Virus record (IMG/VR): IMGVR_UViG_3300024529_000020 | Coordinates: 1-23,661 of that record | Reading direction: 5' to 3' (one strand) | Length of the DNA: 23,661 bases | Origin: a virus | Part shown: piece by piece, positions 1 through 6,757 of the stretch | Layout: each line of letters begins with the position of its first letter | Numbering within the stretch: position 1 is the first letter of the stretch | Made by a program: the position numbers and the translations under genes | The notes under the pieces: generated by a model | What the model was told of the DNA's origin: nothing | Database searches by the model: none | The model's input: the letters and a program-made list of their open reading frames with translations, nothing else

Positions 1-89
1 GTGAATGTTTTGTCAATGTGCGTTTAGGCACGTACTTTACTCAGGCAACCAAGATCGACGAACTAGACGAATTACTACGGATACGTTAA
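1..89 (+). CDS. C-terminal end of an upstream gene (partial, unidentified)
   Basis: The frame beginning at base 3 is open from the window edge to a TAA at 87-89. It encodes about 28 residues ending in ...DELDELLRIR. The stop overlaps the ATG of the sulfotransferase by one base (TAATG), the junction type used many times in this window, which is the main reason to believe it is coding. The 5' part lies outside the window and I do not recognise the product. The two other forward frames carry early stops (TGA at 2-4 and, in frame 1, TAG at 25-27) or are an artificial extension of the next gene. Confidence 0.5.
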   Translation, partial: ECFVNVRLGTYFTQATKIDELDELLRIR

Positions 90-922
90 TGACGAAACAA
101 ATACATTTTATCGCGGGGCTACCCCGCTCTGGCTCCACACTTCTCTGCAACATACTTAATCAAAATCCAGATTTTCATGCTACTTCTACCTCAGGGATTC
201 TTGATGTTATTTTAGCAATACGCAACCAGTGGGAAAATTTAGTTACTTTCAAAGCATCACCCAATAAAGCAGGTAAGGCTGCGGTGCTTAATGGTATGCT
301 GCATAATTATGTGAGTGTCATTGATAGGCCAATTGTGTTTGATAAGTCTCGAGGATGGCCAGCCCACATTGCATTAGCGGATGTGATCCTTGACCAGCCA
401 GCTAAAATAATTGTGCCAGTTAGGAAGATCACTGACATCCTATCTTCGTTTGAAGGACTCTATAGGAGGAATGCTCACGACTGGCAATTCCCCCAAGAAA
501 AAAATCACTTTAACGAGTGGCAAACGGTAGAGGGGCGAGCGGATATATGGATGCGAAATGACCAGCCAGTAGGGTCGGCATTTAATGTGATTCGTGATGC
601 CATTTCTCGTGGGTATGCAGACCGACTACACTTCATTGAGTTTGAATCTTTGGTGTCTAACCCGAAACAAACTTTGCAAGCTATGTACAGCTTTTTAGGA
701 TTGAAGTATTACACCCATAATTTTAATCGTGTTGAGCAGGTAACCCATGAGAATGATGACTTGCATGGCATACCGGGGCTACATGTTATCCGTAGTAAGG
801 TAGAGGCTCCACCACAATATGGGTCTACATTAATCGGAGAGCACGTGTACCGCAAATTTGATAATGCTGAGTTCTGGAGACCAAAAGAAGTAGCTACTGG
901 ACCACTGAGAGTGCAGCTCTAG
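89..922 (+). CDS. Phage-encoded sulfotransferase (PAPS-dependent type)
   Basis: Predicted cytoplasmic sulfotransferase, 277 aa, transferring sulfate from PAPS to an unknown acceptor. Visible motifs are the 5'-phosphosulfate loop GLPRSGSTLL at residues 10-19 directly after a beta strand, and a 3'-phosphate site around residues 109-120 (VPVRKITDILSS, with R112 and S119/S120 as candidate ligands). A HGIPGLH segment near the C-terminus resembles other viral and bacterial sulfotransferases I recall. I chose the ATG at 89 because it overlaps the preceding stop and places the loop at the usual N-terminal position; the frame is open upstream but that part looks non-homologous. The stop overlaps the GTG of the terminase gene by one base. 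Hand-counted rows give about 37-43% GC here against 52-63% in the terminase gene, suggesting separate acquisition. Family is confident; acceptor unknown. Confidence 0.85.
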   Translation: MTKQIHFIAGLPRSGSTLLCNILNQNPDFHATSTSGILDVILAIRNQWENLVTFKASPNKAGKAAVLNGMLHNYVSVIDRPIVFDKSRGWPAHIALADVILDQPAKIIVPVRKITDILSSFEGLYRRNAHDWQFPQEKNHFNEWQTVEGRADIWMRNDQPVGSAFNVIRDAISRGYADRLHFIEFESLVSNPKQTLQAMYSFLGLKYYTHNFNRVEQVTHENDDLHGIPGLHVIRSKVEAPPQYGSTLIGEHVYRKFDNAEFWRPKEVATGPLRVQL

Positions 923-2325
923 TGTCTCAAGACATAGCCCGGGTCTACAACGCTACTCCGACACTCGCGGAGTTCCACGCGTCTGACGCGCCGTTTCGTC
1001 TGGTTCGAGGTCCAGTAGGGTCAGGGAAGTCCGTGGCACTCGGTGCCATCGAAGTGGTGCGTAGAGCATCCGAGACTCCCCCAAGTCAGGATGGGGTGAG
1101 GCGATCACGCTGTGTCGTAGTGCGGAATACTTTACAACAACTGAAGTCAACTTGTCTGGTAACCATGCAGGAATGGATACGGCCAATTTCAGTGTGGAAA
1201 GTTTCGGAAGCGACATTGTTTATTGCTTTCACTCCTGCTGATGGCATTCCAGTATCGTGCGAAGTTTTAATGCTACCTCTGGACACACCGGAAAACCAAC
1301 AAAGATTATTGTCTCTCGAGCTGACGTTTGCTTGGGTATCGGAGTTCCGCGAAATCCCTTTAGAGATATTACAGGCCGTTTTTTCGCGATGTGGTCGCTA
1401 TCCTTCGCGTGCGAACGTGAAAGATTATTGGTATGGCCTTTTCGGGGAAACGAACTCATTTTCCGAGGATAGCGATTACTATGACTTTTTGGAAGTGGAG
1501 AGACCGAACAATGTGGATTATTTCGTACAGCCGGGGGCGTTTGAAGAAGGCGCGGAGAATAGAGAAAACCTACCACCGAGGTACTATGAGGACTTGCTGG
1601 AAGCGAACTCACCGGCTTGGTGTGAACAATACATCCACAATAAAATTACCCCGTCACTATCAGGCCAAGCGGTCTTTGCAAAGTCGTTCAACCCCGAGTT
1701 CCATATTCGTGAACGCCTGTTTGCAGATTACGGGAGGCCAATCGTCTTGGGGTGCGATACAGGCAGGAACCCTGCGCTCGTTGCGGGGCAGATTGACGCG
1801 CGTGGGCGGCTCCTTGTTCTGGGTTCAGTATGGGCAGAAAACATGGGCATCGAAAAATTTATCGCGACCACGGCCCGTCCGTTTCTGTTGGAGAATTTCC
1901 AAGGAGGAAAGTTCTTTATCTCTATGGACCCAGCAGGGAGGCAGCGATCACAGATAGGTGAGGAATCTGTGAAGATGGCCGTTGAACGATTAGGCTTTTC
2001 TGTTATATTGGCCCCTACCAACGATATTACTCCAAGGCTCAGAGCAGTTGAGCGATACTTGGGGCTGCAGATCGATGGGGGAGGTGGTCTGTTAATTGAT
2101 AGGCGGTTAAACAATGATCTACTCTTGGCACTACAAAGAGACTATCGCTACCCTCGCGACAAGAAGGGCGTGCTTGCTGAAAAGCCTGACAAAGGTCACC
2201 CAGAGTCCGATTTGGCAGATGGGCTGCAATACCTTTGTTTATCAGCAGCGTCGAATGTGCTGGCGCGAGCGATGACTCCTGTGATCACCGTAGCACCACC
2301 ACCACCCACAGCGGCATGGACTTAG
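922..2325 (+). CDS. terL: Terminase large subunit
   Basis: DNA-packaging motor ATPase and headful nuclease, 467 aa. The N-terminal ATPase has a Walker A motif GPVGSGKS at residues 30-37 and a Walker B-like strand LTFAWVSE ending in the likely catalytic Glu141. A coupling-type segment follows near residue 175. The C-terminal RNase H-like nuclease shows the expected acidic residues: Asp279 (GCDTGRNPA), Asp336 (SMDPAGR) and Asp430/Asp433 (SDLADGLQYL). Start is GTG at 922, overlapping the sulfotransferase stop (TAGTG), so translation is probably coupled. It is shorter than T7 gp19. No small terminase subunit is visible in the window; it would have to lie upstream. The protein ends in a Pro-rich tail (APPPPTAAWT). 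Confidence 0.93.
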   Translation: MSQDIARVYNATPTLAEFHASDAPFRLVRGPVGSGKSVALGAIEVVRRASETPPSQDGVRRSRCVVVRNTLQQLKSTCLVTMQEWIRPISVWKVSEATLFIAFTPADGIPVSCEVLMLPLDTPENQQRLLSLELTFAWVSEFREIPLEILQAVFSRCGRYPSRANVKDYWYGLFGETNSFSEDSDYYDFLEVERPNNVDYFVQPGAFEEGAENRENLPPRYYEDLLEANSPAWCEQYIHNKITPSLSGQAVFAKSFNPEFHIRERLFADYGRPIVLGCDTGRNPALVAGQIDARGRLLVLGSVWAENMGIEKFIATTARPFLLENFQGGKFFISMDPAGRQRSQIGEESVKMAVERLGFSVILAPTNDITPRLRAVERYLGLQIDGGGGLLIDRRLNNDLLLALQRDYRYPRDKKGVLAEKPDKGHPESDLADGLQYLCLSAASNVLARAMTPVITVAPPPPTAAWT

Positions 2326-2327
2326 TG

Positions 2328-2356
2328 TTGACAAGCACTCAGCATCAACTTATTCT
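2328..2356 (+). promoter_or_regulatory. Candidate sigma70 promoter ahead of the portal gene
   Basis: A perfect -35 hexamer TTGACA lies at 2328-2333, followed by a 17-bp spacer and a -10 hexamer TATTCT at 2351-2356 (4 of 6 consensus positions). It begins just after the terL stop, in a 58-base gap that is one of the few intergenic spaces in the window. Transcription would start near 2363 and drive the portal, scaffold and capsid genes. Predicted from sequence only. It would imply host RNA polymerase use for head genes. Confidence 0.6.
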
Positions 2357-2383
2357 TTAGCAAACCTACCTTAGGATTTGTCT

Positions 2384-4537
2384 ATGCCTTCAGGCATCAC
2401 AACACAAGCGGATGTCCGAAATCTGTCGCTAGGCGGCGGTAATCCAGCGCGGCCCCCTCAAGATCGTAACACTGTCGGCATACCCTCTCCGGTAAAAGAT
2501 ACCGCAGGGACGCACGGTATGTTGCGTGTCATCTCCAATGGTGAGATGCAAAACGCTGAAATGGCCGAGCAGGAAGCGATACGCGCGGAAGCGCAGCAAG
2601 CTGATGAATACAAGAAGCAAGGCATTGCAGGACATATTAGGACCATGTTTTACCAGTTCAGGTCTGACCGCGAGACACGTGGTATATCAGATCGACTTGT
2701 GGAATCTCTTAGGGCATACCGAGGTGAGTACACCCCGCAAAAGAAAGCATCTATCACGCAGTTCGGGGGCAGTGAGGTTTATGCCAAGCTCACCCAAGTA
2801 AAGTGCCGTGGCGCTACTTCGATGCTTCGAGATATTTATCTTGCCGGTGACCGGCCATGGTTCATCGAACCTACTCCTGACCCCGTACTACCAGAAGACG
2901 TTACCAAGTCTGTTCTGGAGCTCGTAACATCAGAGGTTCAAAAACTTCAAGATGCTGGTGAACCAGTCGATCACAACACGGTTACTGATCGAATAAAGCA
3001 ACTCACAGGCAGTGCGCGAAAAGCGGCACTGAAGGAAGCGAAGAAAGACGCTGATCAAGCTACGCGATATCTTGACGACATGCTGGTGGAAGGTCACTTC
3101 TACGACAAGCTGACCGAGTTCCTACACAACATAGCGATATTCCCGTTTGCATTTATGAAGGGACCAGTTGTGCGTATGGCTACCGATGTCAGATGGGAAA
3201 ACGGCGCAGCAGTTGTAAAAGACATTCCAAAAATGTACTGGACCGCTCCATCCCCATTCGACATTTACTGGAGCAGCCAAGTTGATTACTTCGAGAATTC
3301 CCCAATTATTGAGCACCTTAGACTCCAGCGTTCAGACCTTAATAATCTCTTGGGTGTCCCGGGATATGACGACGATGCCATCCGAATGGCATTGGATGAA
3401 TACGGGCAAGGTGGCCTTTCTGATTGGCTCGACTATACCGATACCGAAAAAGCCCATTTGGAATTGCGTCAAGATCCACACATCAATCATTCAGACGAAA
3501 TAGACACTCTGGAGTGGCACGGAAATATTCAAGGCAAGATGCTGCTGGACTATGGATACAACAAAGAAGAAATCCCTGACCCGGACAAAGACTATTTCTG
3601 CACAGCATGGCTGGTCGGTTATCACATCATCAAGGTTCAGATCGACCCTAACCCGCGCAAACGCCATCCCTACTACAAGTCATCATTCGAGAAAATCCCC
3701 GGTGCTATAGTTGGTAACGGTGTGCCCGAAATTATGTCGGACGTACAGGATGTCGCGAATGCTTCATTGCGGGCTCTGGTGAATAACTTGAGTATCGCGT
3801 CAGGACCGCAGGTCGTGATTAACGACGACCGCGTGTCACCAAACACAAACACGGATGATCTATACCCGTGGAAGCGTTGGCACACACTGACCGATCCTAT
3901 GGGTTCATCAGAGCCAGCAATTACTTTTTTCCAACCTGATTCACGTTCAGCTGAACTGCTTAATGTCTACGGGCAAATGAGTATTCTTGCTGACGAGATA
4001 TCAGCAATACCTCGTTATATGACCGGCTCAGCAGGAGGGCAAGGTCCTGCTGGTCGTACAGCGTCAGGATTAAGTATGCTGATGGAAAACGCAGGTAAAG
4101 TCATGCAGTCGGTTGCAGCGAATATCGATGCTGATATATTTACCCCATTGCTACAACGACTTTATGATACGGTGTTACTGACAGATGATTCAGGCAGACT
4201 GCAGGGTGATGAAAATATTAGAGTCCGTGGTGTTACATTCGCGAATAAACGTGAGACTGAACGAGCCCGGATACTTGAATTTCTTCAACTTACGGCAAAT
4301 CCCATGGACTCTCAGATTGTGGGTATGGAAGGTCGTGCAGAGCTGCTGCGTGAGACTGCTGATAGGATTGGATTGGATTACGCTAACATTGTACCAGACG
4401 CAGATGCTATGGCCGGTATGGCCGCTCAGCAGCCACCGCCCGGGACTCAAGAAGAAAAGCCCGGGTCCGGTGAAGCTGGCGCGGTTGACGAAGGCATGAA
4501 AGGTGCACAACGAGGCCCGGGAGGGCAAGCAGTATGA
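2384..4537 (+). CDS. Portal (head-tail connector) protein
   Basis: Portal subunit, 717 aa; twelve copies are expected to form the DNA-entry vertex that docks TerL and the tail adaptors. The family assignment rests on its position directly after terL, its length, and a region near residues 550-575 with GGQGPAGRTASGLSMLM followed by an amphipathic helix, a signature I associate with podovirus portals. The N-terminal 90 residues are polar and charged. The C-terminal tail is Pro/Gly/Gln-rich and low-complexity. An in-frame TTG lies two codons upstream at 2378, but AGGA at 2373-2376 is correctly spaced only for the ATG at 2384. The stop overlaps the next ATG (ATGA). Expression probably comes from the promoter at 2328-2356. 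Confidence 0.88.
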   Translation: MPSGITTQADVRNLSLGGGNPARPPQDRNTVGIPSPVKDTAGTHGMLRVISNGEMQNAEMAEQEAIRAEAQQADEYKKQGIAGHIRTMFYQFRSDRETRGISDRLVESLRAYRGEYTPQKKASITQFGGSEVYAKLTQVKCRGATSMLRDIYLAGDRPWFIEPTPDPVLPEDVTKSVLELVTSEVQKLQDAGEPVDHNTVTDRIKQLTGSARKAALKEAKKDADQATRYLDDMLVEGHFYDKLTEFLHNIAIFPFAFMKGPVVRMATDVRWENGAAVVKDIPKMYWTAPSPFDIYWSSQVDYFENSPIIEHLRLQRSDLNNLLGVPGYDDDAIRMALDEYGQGGLSDWLDYTDTEKAHLELRQDPHINHSDEIDTLEWHGNIQGKMLLDYGYNKEEIPDPDKDYFCTAWLVGYHIIKVQIDPNPRKRHPYYKSSFEKIPGAIVGNGVPEIMSDVQDVANASLRALVNNLSIASGPQVVINDDRVSPNTNTDDLYPWKRWHTLTDPMGSSEPAITFFQPDSRSAELLNVYGQMSILADEISAIPRYMTGSAGGQGPAGRTASGLSMLMENAGKVMQSVAANIDADIFTPLLQRLYDTVLLTDDSGRLQGDENIRVRGVTFANKRETERARILEFLQLTANPMDSQIVGMEGRAELLRETADRIGLDYANIVPDADAMAGMAAQQPPPGTQEEKPGSGEAGAVDEGMKGAQRGPGGQAV

Positions 4538-4824
4538 CCAACTTTAATCCGTATACCGGAAACAAACGTGTTGGCGGTCCCAAGAAAAAGGGCAAGCCAT
4601 CAGTCAAAAAAATGCCTTACCCTAATAAAGGCAAAGGCCGCAAGCTGAAAATGTCCGAGGGCGGCGAGGTCAAAGAAGACAAAAGCTATTGGGACCAAGG
4701 CGTGGACGCGATCAAGGATTATGTTGGTATCGGTGCTGGCCTTCGCGGTAAGCAAATTGACAAACAAGTGCAGGATGCTGTCGATGGCGTTCCAGCCAAA
4801 AAGCCAAAGAAAGAAGCGAACTAA
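4534..4824 (+). CDS. Small Lys/Gly-rich protein after the portal, unknown
   Basis: 96 aa with no family I recognise. The first 40 residues are very basic (GGPKKKGKPSVKK and NKGKGRKLK). Then comes MSEGGEVKEDKS, matching a GGEV-type motif repeated in the ejection protein at 20073-21500. The C-terminal half is predicted helical and ends in PAKKPKKEAN. The start overlaps the portal stop (ATGA) and has a good ribosome-binding site (GGAGGG at 4520-4525, 8 bases away). A virion-associated or nucleic-acid-contacting role is possible from the charge, but this is inference. Confidence 0.7.
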   Translation: MTNFNPYTGNKRVGGPKKKGKPSVKKMPYPNKGKGRKLKMSEGGEVKEDKSYWDQGVDAIKDYVGIGAGLRGKQIDKQVQDAVDGVPAKKPKKEAN

Positions 4825-4976
4825 TGGCTCGCAGATCACAAGAACGCCAACGCGCACGCAATGGTGTTGACTCGTCAGGTTGGGATGGTAAGCCGTATAA
4901 CCGCCCAACCCCGGTTACTCATTTAGGTATCACCGTCACCTTTGGTGGTGTCGTCGTCACCTACGATCACACATAG
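4824..4976 (+). CDS. 50-aa unknown protein
   Basis: A 50-residue frame begins at an ATG overlapping the preceding stop (TAATG) and ends at TAG 4974-4976. The N-terminus is Arg-rich (MARRSQERQRARNG). The C-terminal half is a predicted beta hairpin with alternating Val/Thr (THLGITVTFGGVVVTYDHT). It exactly fills the gap between two other genes, and its codon use resembles its neighbours, which supports it being real. The ribosome-binding site is weak, so translation probably relies on coupling. No family recognised. Confidence 0.6.
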   Translation: MARRSQERQRARNGVDSSGWDGKPYNRPTPVTHLGITVTFGGVVVTYDHT

Positions 4977-4988
4977 AGGAAAATAGTA

Positions 4989-5648
4989 ATGACTGAATTA
5001 GCGGTAATCTTAGCGAGTGGAGACATAGCGCTAATAAATGTAGGCCCCAACAAAGTTGTTGACGAAGGTACGTTACCAGTACTTATGGATGATGGTTCGA
5101 TACCAGCGTTTCGCCAAGGTGTTCATCCTGTTGTTGATGAAAGCACTCTGGTTTCGCTTTTAGGTCTTGGTGTTATTCCTAACATCAAGTTTGATAACAG
5201 TCAGGCTCTGAGTGAGTCGAACATAGCAAGTGTAATGCTGTTCAATTTCCTCAAGAAAACCAATATTACTAATCCCGGGTGGGTTGATGTTGCCACTACT
5301 TATCCTGCTGTTGTAGGAGCACCGGCCCCTGACCAAGTTGAAATGCGAATGCAGGATGTCTCTCCAGCTGGGACGTACATAGTATCGATCAGTGCTTTGT
5401 TCAATCTGAACGAGGATAAAGAATCGGCGCTAGGAAGGTTCAGCGATGACGGTGGTGCCACATGGCTGGACTTCTCTCGGGAACCCAAAGATAGGGATGA
5501 TGCTATAACCCTTGCGTATAATTTCCCGTATGTACACGCGGTGACTGGCCCATTCAATTTTGTGTGGCAGATGGCGCGTGAAGATAACGGGGAAATGGGC
5601 ACCTTGAATGTCATTACTACGAATATGTGGTTCGAGCGAAAAACCTAG
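4989..5648 (+). CDS. Unknown probable virion protein with an N-terminal repeat
   Basis: 219 aa. AGAGGA at 4975-4980 provides a ribosome-binding site 8 bases from the ATG. The N-terminal 60 residues contain two copies of a short unit: KVVDEGTLPVLMDDGSIPAF, then PVVDESTLVSLLGLGVIPNI, sharing VVDE-(G/S)-TL and IP. The rest (residues ~75-219) looks like a beta-sandwich with many aromatic strands and no catalytic motif. Its place between portal and scaffold and its fold type suggest a head-surface or decoration protein, but there is no direct evidence. No signal peptide or membrane segment. Confidence 0.75.
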   Translation: MTELAVILASGDIALINVGPNKVVDEGTLPVLMDDGSIPAFRQGVHPVVDESTLVSLLGLGVIPNIKFDNSQALSESNIASVMLFNFLKKTNITNPGWVDVATTYPAVVGAPAPDQVEMRMQDVSPAGTYIVSISALFNLNEDKESALGRFSDDGGATWLDFSREPKDRDDAITLAYNFPYVHAVTGPFNFVWQMAREDNGEMGTLNVITTNMWFERKT

Positions 5649-5657
5649 TGATGTCAC

Positions 5658-5698
5658 GTACTCAGCAACAGTTTGCATTTGTTTGCGTTGCTGGGTAC
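5658..5698 (+). other. Stable 12-bp RNA hairpin in the 93-base gap
   Basis: Arms 5658-5669 and 5687-5698 pair over 12 positions (11 Watson-Crick plus one G-U at 5662/5694), with a 17-base loop containing GTTTGC twice. No T-run follows, so a standard intrinsic terminator is unlikely. A second, tiny hairpin (GCCT at 5703-5706, AGGC at 5710-5713) lies just downstream. Weak promoter-like hexamers, TTGCAT at 5673 and TACTAT at 5696 with a 17-base spacer, overlap the loop and 3' arm. It may be a processing site, an mRNA-stability element or a regulatory element for the small genes downstream. Confidence 0.5.
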
Positions 5699-5741
5699 TA
5701 TCGCCTAATAGGCACAAACCTAATCAACGGAGAAATCCAAA

Positions 5742-6014
5742 ATGAAAGAAGCTAACCGCATCAATCCTGCCATCGTCAGTATTACTGGCACGCCTCTCAA
5801 TCTGTCGAAAGGCGAGACCACGCGGAAAGTTTCTGTGTCTGGCCCGTCTGCTGATCTCGGTGCTGGCCCGTTCAACCCCCGCGCTGGTTCGAACACCAAC
5901 GGTAACTATATGACGCAGGGCGTGTCGAACGCTTATGGGTCTGGTGCCAACATGAACAAGAAGGGTGCCCGTCCTTTTCTGGGTCGCTCGCAGTCTGCTG
6001 GCGAAAGCCGCTAA
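5742..6014 (+). CDS. Small Gly/Asn/Ser-rich protein, unknown
   Basis: 90 aa with a good ribosome-binding site (CGGAGA at 5728-5733, 8 bases from the ATG). Residues 1-35 look ordered (NPAIVSITGTPLNLSKGETT); the rest is low-complexity, rich in Gly, Asn, Ser and Ala (GAGPFNPRAGSNTNGNY). The C-terminus is basic. It follows the hairpin-bearing gap and is closely followed by another small gene. No family is recognised. It is probably part of the phage-specific small-protein cluster between portal and scaffold. Confidence 0.65.
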   Translation: MKEANRINPAIVSITGTPLNLSKGETTRKVSVSGPSADLGAGPFNPRAGSNTNGNYMTQGVSNAYGSGANMNKKGARPFLGRSQSAGESR

Positions 6015-6027
6015 GAGGGCCACGACC

Positions 6028-6264
6028 ATGGCATACGAAACTTACCCGAAAAAGCCCAGCGCCGGTAAAGCCGGTAAAAAGTCTGGCTGGAAAGATGGCT
6101 TCGGGGATTCCTACCCTGACAAGAAGCCCACCAAGGAAGACGACCACAACAAGGTAGTCTGCAACTTACAGACTTGTGGTGGTGGTTCCCCGGCTGCGAA
6201 AACCTACCCCAAGCATAAGGGCTACAGTGGTATGTTCCCCGCGCTTCAGGGCCTTCCTCGCTAA
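6028..6264 (+). CDS. Small Lys/Gly-rich protein, unknown
   Basis: 78 aa. The frame is open further upstream, but the ATG at 6028 has AGAGGG at 6014-6019 with 8-base spacing and lies just after the preceding stop, so I start there. The protein is basic and aromatic-dotted (MAYETYPKKPSAGKAGKKSG) with two YPxK elements (SYPDKK and TYPKHK) and one Cys pair (CNLQTC). The CxxxxC pair followed by a Gly run could bind metal or be incidental. Unrecognised; same style as the genes on both sides. Confidence 0.65.
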   Translation: MAYETYPKKPSAGKAGKKSGWKDGFGDSYPDKKPTKEDDHNKVVCNLQTCGGGSPAAKTYPKHKGYSGMFPALQGLPR

Positions 6265-6274
6265 GGAGACTGGC

Positions 6275-6514
6275 ATGTATCAGTTTGAAAAAGCAGGTAA
6301 AACAGGCAAAGCCCCGGGTGCTAAAGTCATTAATGGCATGAAGTTGTCAGACCAACGAGACACGGGGTTTTACGACAACCAAAATCTGATTGGCGATGCG
6401 GATAGAACCCGCATGAATGATTACTCAAAGGGTAATACTTCGGCTAGATCACGCCAACCAGACTCGATGGATTTAAGTTATCCGATTACAAGATATCGTA
6501 GTCGTCGGCCATAA
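6275..6514 (+). CDS. Small basic hydrophilic protein, unknown
   Basis: 79 aa, starting at an ATG with a strong AAGGAG (6263-6268) six bases upstream; the longer upstream open frame is not used. It begins MYQFEKAGKTGKAPGAK and ends with YPITRYRSRRP. It is charged throughout with no hydrophobic core segment, so it is probably disordered or binds a partner. No family recognised. It belongs to the run of short basic genes between portal and scaffold. Confidence 0.65.
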   Translation: MYQFEKAGKTGKAPGAKVINGMKLSDQRDTGFYDNQNLIGDADRTRMNDYSKGNTSARSRQPDSMDLSYPITRYRSRRP

Positions 6515-6517
6515 GCT

Positions 6518-6757
6518 TTGAAGCTTACGGTCAAGCAAGCGGAGGCAGCGTTGCGCCTTCGGGGGAATCAGGATTTTCTTGATATCCTCGAAGCCATCAA
6601 TATCTACCGCGCAGAAGCGATTGAATTTACTTTGTACGGACCAAAAGAAGCGTCCGATATAAATAGAGGCATCGCACGCGGCGCTACCGAAGTATTACGC
6701 GGACTCGGTAAAGCTGGTGATATAGTGAAAGGCGCGTCAGGACAGAAACATGGGTAA
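6518..6757 (+). CDS. Small helical protein preceding the scaffold, unknown
   Basis: 79 aa, predicted mostly helical (KQAEAALRLRGNQDFLDILE), with a Gly/Ala-rich amphipathic C-terminus (GIARGATEVLRGLGKAGDIV). The only early start is TTG at 6518, four bases after the previous stop (TAA 6512-6514) and with no clear Shine-Dalgarno, so the start is uncertain and probably coupled. It overlaps the scaffold gene by 8 bases. Similar short helical proteins occur next to capsid genes in other podoviruses as I recall, without a known function. Confidence 0.65.
   Translation: MKLTVKQAEAALRLRGNQDFLDILEAINIYRAEAIEFTLYGPKEASDINRGIARGATEVLRGLGKAGDIVKGASGQKHG

Noticed and set aside
953-2114. Long minus-strand frames opposite terL
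   Set aside because: Shadows of a gene with clear terminase motifs. They carry no family features or ribosome-binding sites, and the same holds for minus-strand frames elsewhere in the window.
2378-2383. TTG as portal start
   Set aside because: AGGA would be only one base away. The ATG at 2384 has correct spacing.
5651-5755. 34-aa frame (MSRTQQQFAFVCVAGYYRLI...) in the portal-scaffold gap
   Set aside because: It has no ribosome-binding site, overlaps the next gene by 14 bases, and the same bases are better explained by the 12-bp hairpin.
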